From contig VEQJ01000069.1 of the NCBI GenBank assembly GCA_018883285.1, positions 1-6,461 on the forward strand: DNA of 6,461 nt, given 5' to 3'. The stretch is from Alphaproteobacteria bacterium. Its GTDB lineage: Bacteria; Pseudomonadota; Alphaproteobacteria; CAISOG01. This document shows positions 5,534 to 6,461 of the stretch, piece after piece. Both the position numbers and the translations under genes were made by a program. The notes under the pieces were generated by a model that searched no databases, was not told where the DNA came from, and worked only from the letters and a program-made list of their open reading frames with translations. Positions within the stretch are counted from its first letter, which is position 1; the number at the start of each line of letters is the position of its first letter.

Positions 5534-6461
5534 ATGAGCGACACCAAAAAAATCTTATCGATGATCAAAGAGCATGGCGTGCGATACGTCAGCTTTCGTT
5601 TCGTCAACCCCGCCGGCAAATGGCAGCATACCGATCAGGCTGTCAGCACGATTGATGAAGCCCTGCTGAATGAAGGCATAATGTTTGACGGATCCTCTAT
5701 CGCCGGATGGAAGGGCATTGAGGAGTCCGACATGCTGCTGAAGCCTGATTTGGCCAGCGCGGTGATTGATCCGTTCAGCGCGGATCACACCATCCTGGTG
5801 CTGTTCTGTGATGTGATGGAACCATCTACGGGCAAGCCTTATAACCGCGACCCACGCGGCATTGCCCGCCGTGCCGAAGCTTACCTAAAGGAAAGTGGCA
5901 TCGGCGACACCGTCTATTTTGGCCCAGAGGCTGAATTTTTCGTCTTCCGCGATGTGCGCTACAAAAACAGCGCAACCACCAGCTTTTACAGCATCCGCAG
6001 TGATGAAGGGCTATATGACGTCGAGTTTGAGGGGGATAAACTGTTCCCTGAGGGGGTCAGCGGTTTTCGTATTCCTAACAAGGGTGGCTACTTCCCCGTT
6101 GCCCCCATGGATCAGGGCTCTGAGCTGCGCGCAGAAATGCTGTCAACCCTGGCCGATATGGGCGTTGAGGTCGAAAAGCATCACCATGAGGTGGCGATTG
6201 CCCAACATGAATTGGGGGTCAAATTTGGCACCCTGCTGAACATAGCCGATGCGATGGTCAAATACAAATATGTCGTGCAAATGGTTGCCCATCAATATGG
6301 CCTGTCCGCCACCTTTATGCCCAAACCCGTGGTGGGCGATAATGGTTCGGGCATGCATTGCCACCAATCGATTTGGAAGGGTGGCAAGCCCCTGTTCGCG
6401 GGCGATGGCTATGCGGGTCTTTCCGAAACCGCCCTGTACTACATCGGTGGTATCATCAAAC
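5534..6461 (+). CDS. glnA: Type I glutamine synthetase, N-terminal part (cut by right edge)
   Basis: Cytosolic dodecameric enzyme that makes glutamine from glutamate, ammonia and ATP, the main entry of ammonia into metabolism. The frame stays open to the window's end, giving 309 of about 469 residues. The beta-grasp N-terminal domain (about 15-97) includes NPAGKWQH (25-32) and FDGSSIAGW (51-59). The catalytic domain begins near 105 with NRDPRGIA. Visible metal and substrate residues are E132 and E134 (GPEAEFFVF), E219 (KHHHEVA), E226 (AQHELG), and N270 and H275 (NGSGMHCHQS). The adenylylation Tyr lies beyond the edge, so covalent control cannot be judged. AQHELG and the N-terminal GKWQH block are typical of alphaproteobacterial GlnA. 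In that class glnA often follows glnB (PII), but here the upstream neighbour is the divergent pyrD, so this copy has its own promoter region. Confidence 0.97.
   Translation, partial: MSDTKKILSMIKEHGVRYVSFRFVNPAGKWQHTDQAVSTIDEALLNEGIMFDGSSIAGWKGIEESDMLLKPDLASAVIDPFSADHTILVLFCDVMEPSTGKPYNRDPRGIARRAEAYLKESGIGDTVYFGPEAEFFVFRDVRYKNSATTSFYSIRSDEGLYDVEFEGDKLFPEGVSGFRIPNKGGYFPVAPMDQGSELRAEMLSTLADMGVEVEKHHHEVAIAQHELGVKFGTLLNIADAMVKYKYVVQMVAHQYGLSATFMPKPVVGDNGSGMHCHQSIWKGGKPLFAGDGYAGLSETALYYIGGIIK

Overview
This looks like an ordinary chromosomal housekeeping segment from an alphaproteobacterium. Three things point there: the glutamine synthetase has the alphaproteobacterial flavour (KHHHEVAxAQHELG), the order CtpA-type peptidase / YibQ-like divergent polysaccharide deacetylase / RppH is one I know from alphaproteobacteria, and the pyrimidine enzyme is a class 2 (quinone-linked) dihydroorotate dehydrogenase. 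Coding DNA is GC-leaning, while two intergenic stretches are strikingly AT-rich. The exact order or genus cannot be told from this window.

Layout. Positions 1-849 (+) hold the C-terminal part of cofactor-independent phosphoglycerate mutase (gpmI), cut by the left edge. A 287-base non-coding gap follows. Next is a tight + strand cluster: a secreted S41/CtpA-type carboxyl-terminal protease (1137-2570), 6 bases, a membrane-anchored YibQ-like protein (2577-3731), 23 bases, and an RppH-type Nudix RNA pyrophosphohydrolase (3755-4300). The 3' end of rppH overlaps the 3' end of the convergent pyrD (complement 4272-5366) by 29 bases, and a perfect 10-base inverted repeat spans that overlap. A 167-base AT-rich divergent intergenic region separates pyrD from glnA (5534 to the right edge, +). 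The glnA gene is type I glutamine synthetase, of which the first 309 residues are present.

The ctpA / yibQ-like pair points to cell-envelope work: periplasmic proteolysis plus a deacetylase-fold protein anchored in the inner membrane. RppH acts on mRNA 5' ends and probably shares their transcript only by conserved linkage. The gpmI, pyrD and glnA genes belong to glycolysis, pyrimidine synthesis and nitrogen assimilation.

I found no mobile element, CRISPR array, tRNA, rRNA or new system. The points most worth a second look are: the YibQ-like protein has lost the metal-binding and catalytic signatures of its fold; the inverted repeat sits in the convergent overlap and is built from the same Leu-Ala-Gln codons in both genes; no EnvC/M23 gene lies between gpmI and ctpA; no glnB lies in front of glnA; and a possible near-leaderless promoter precedes pyrD.
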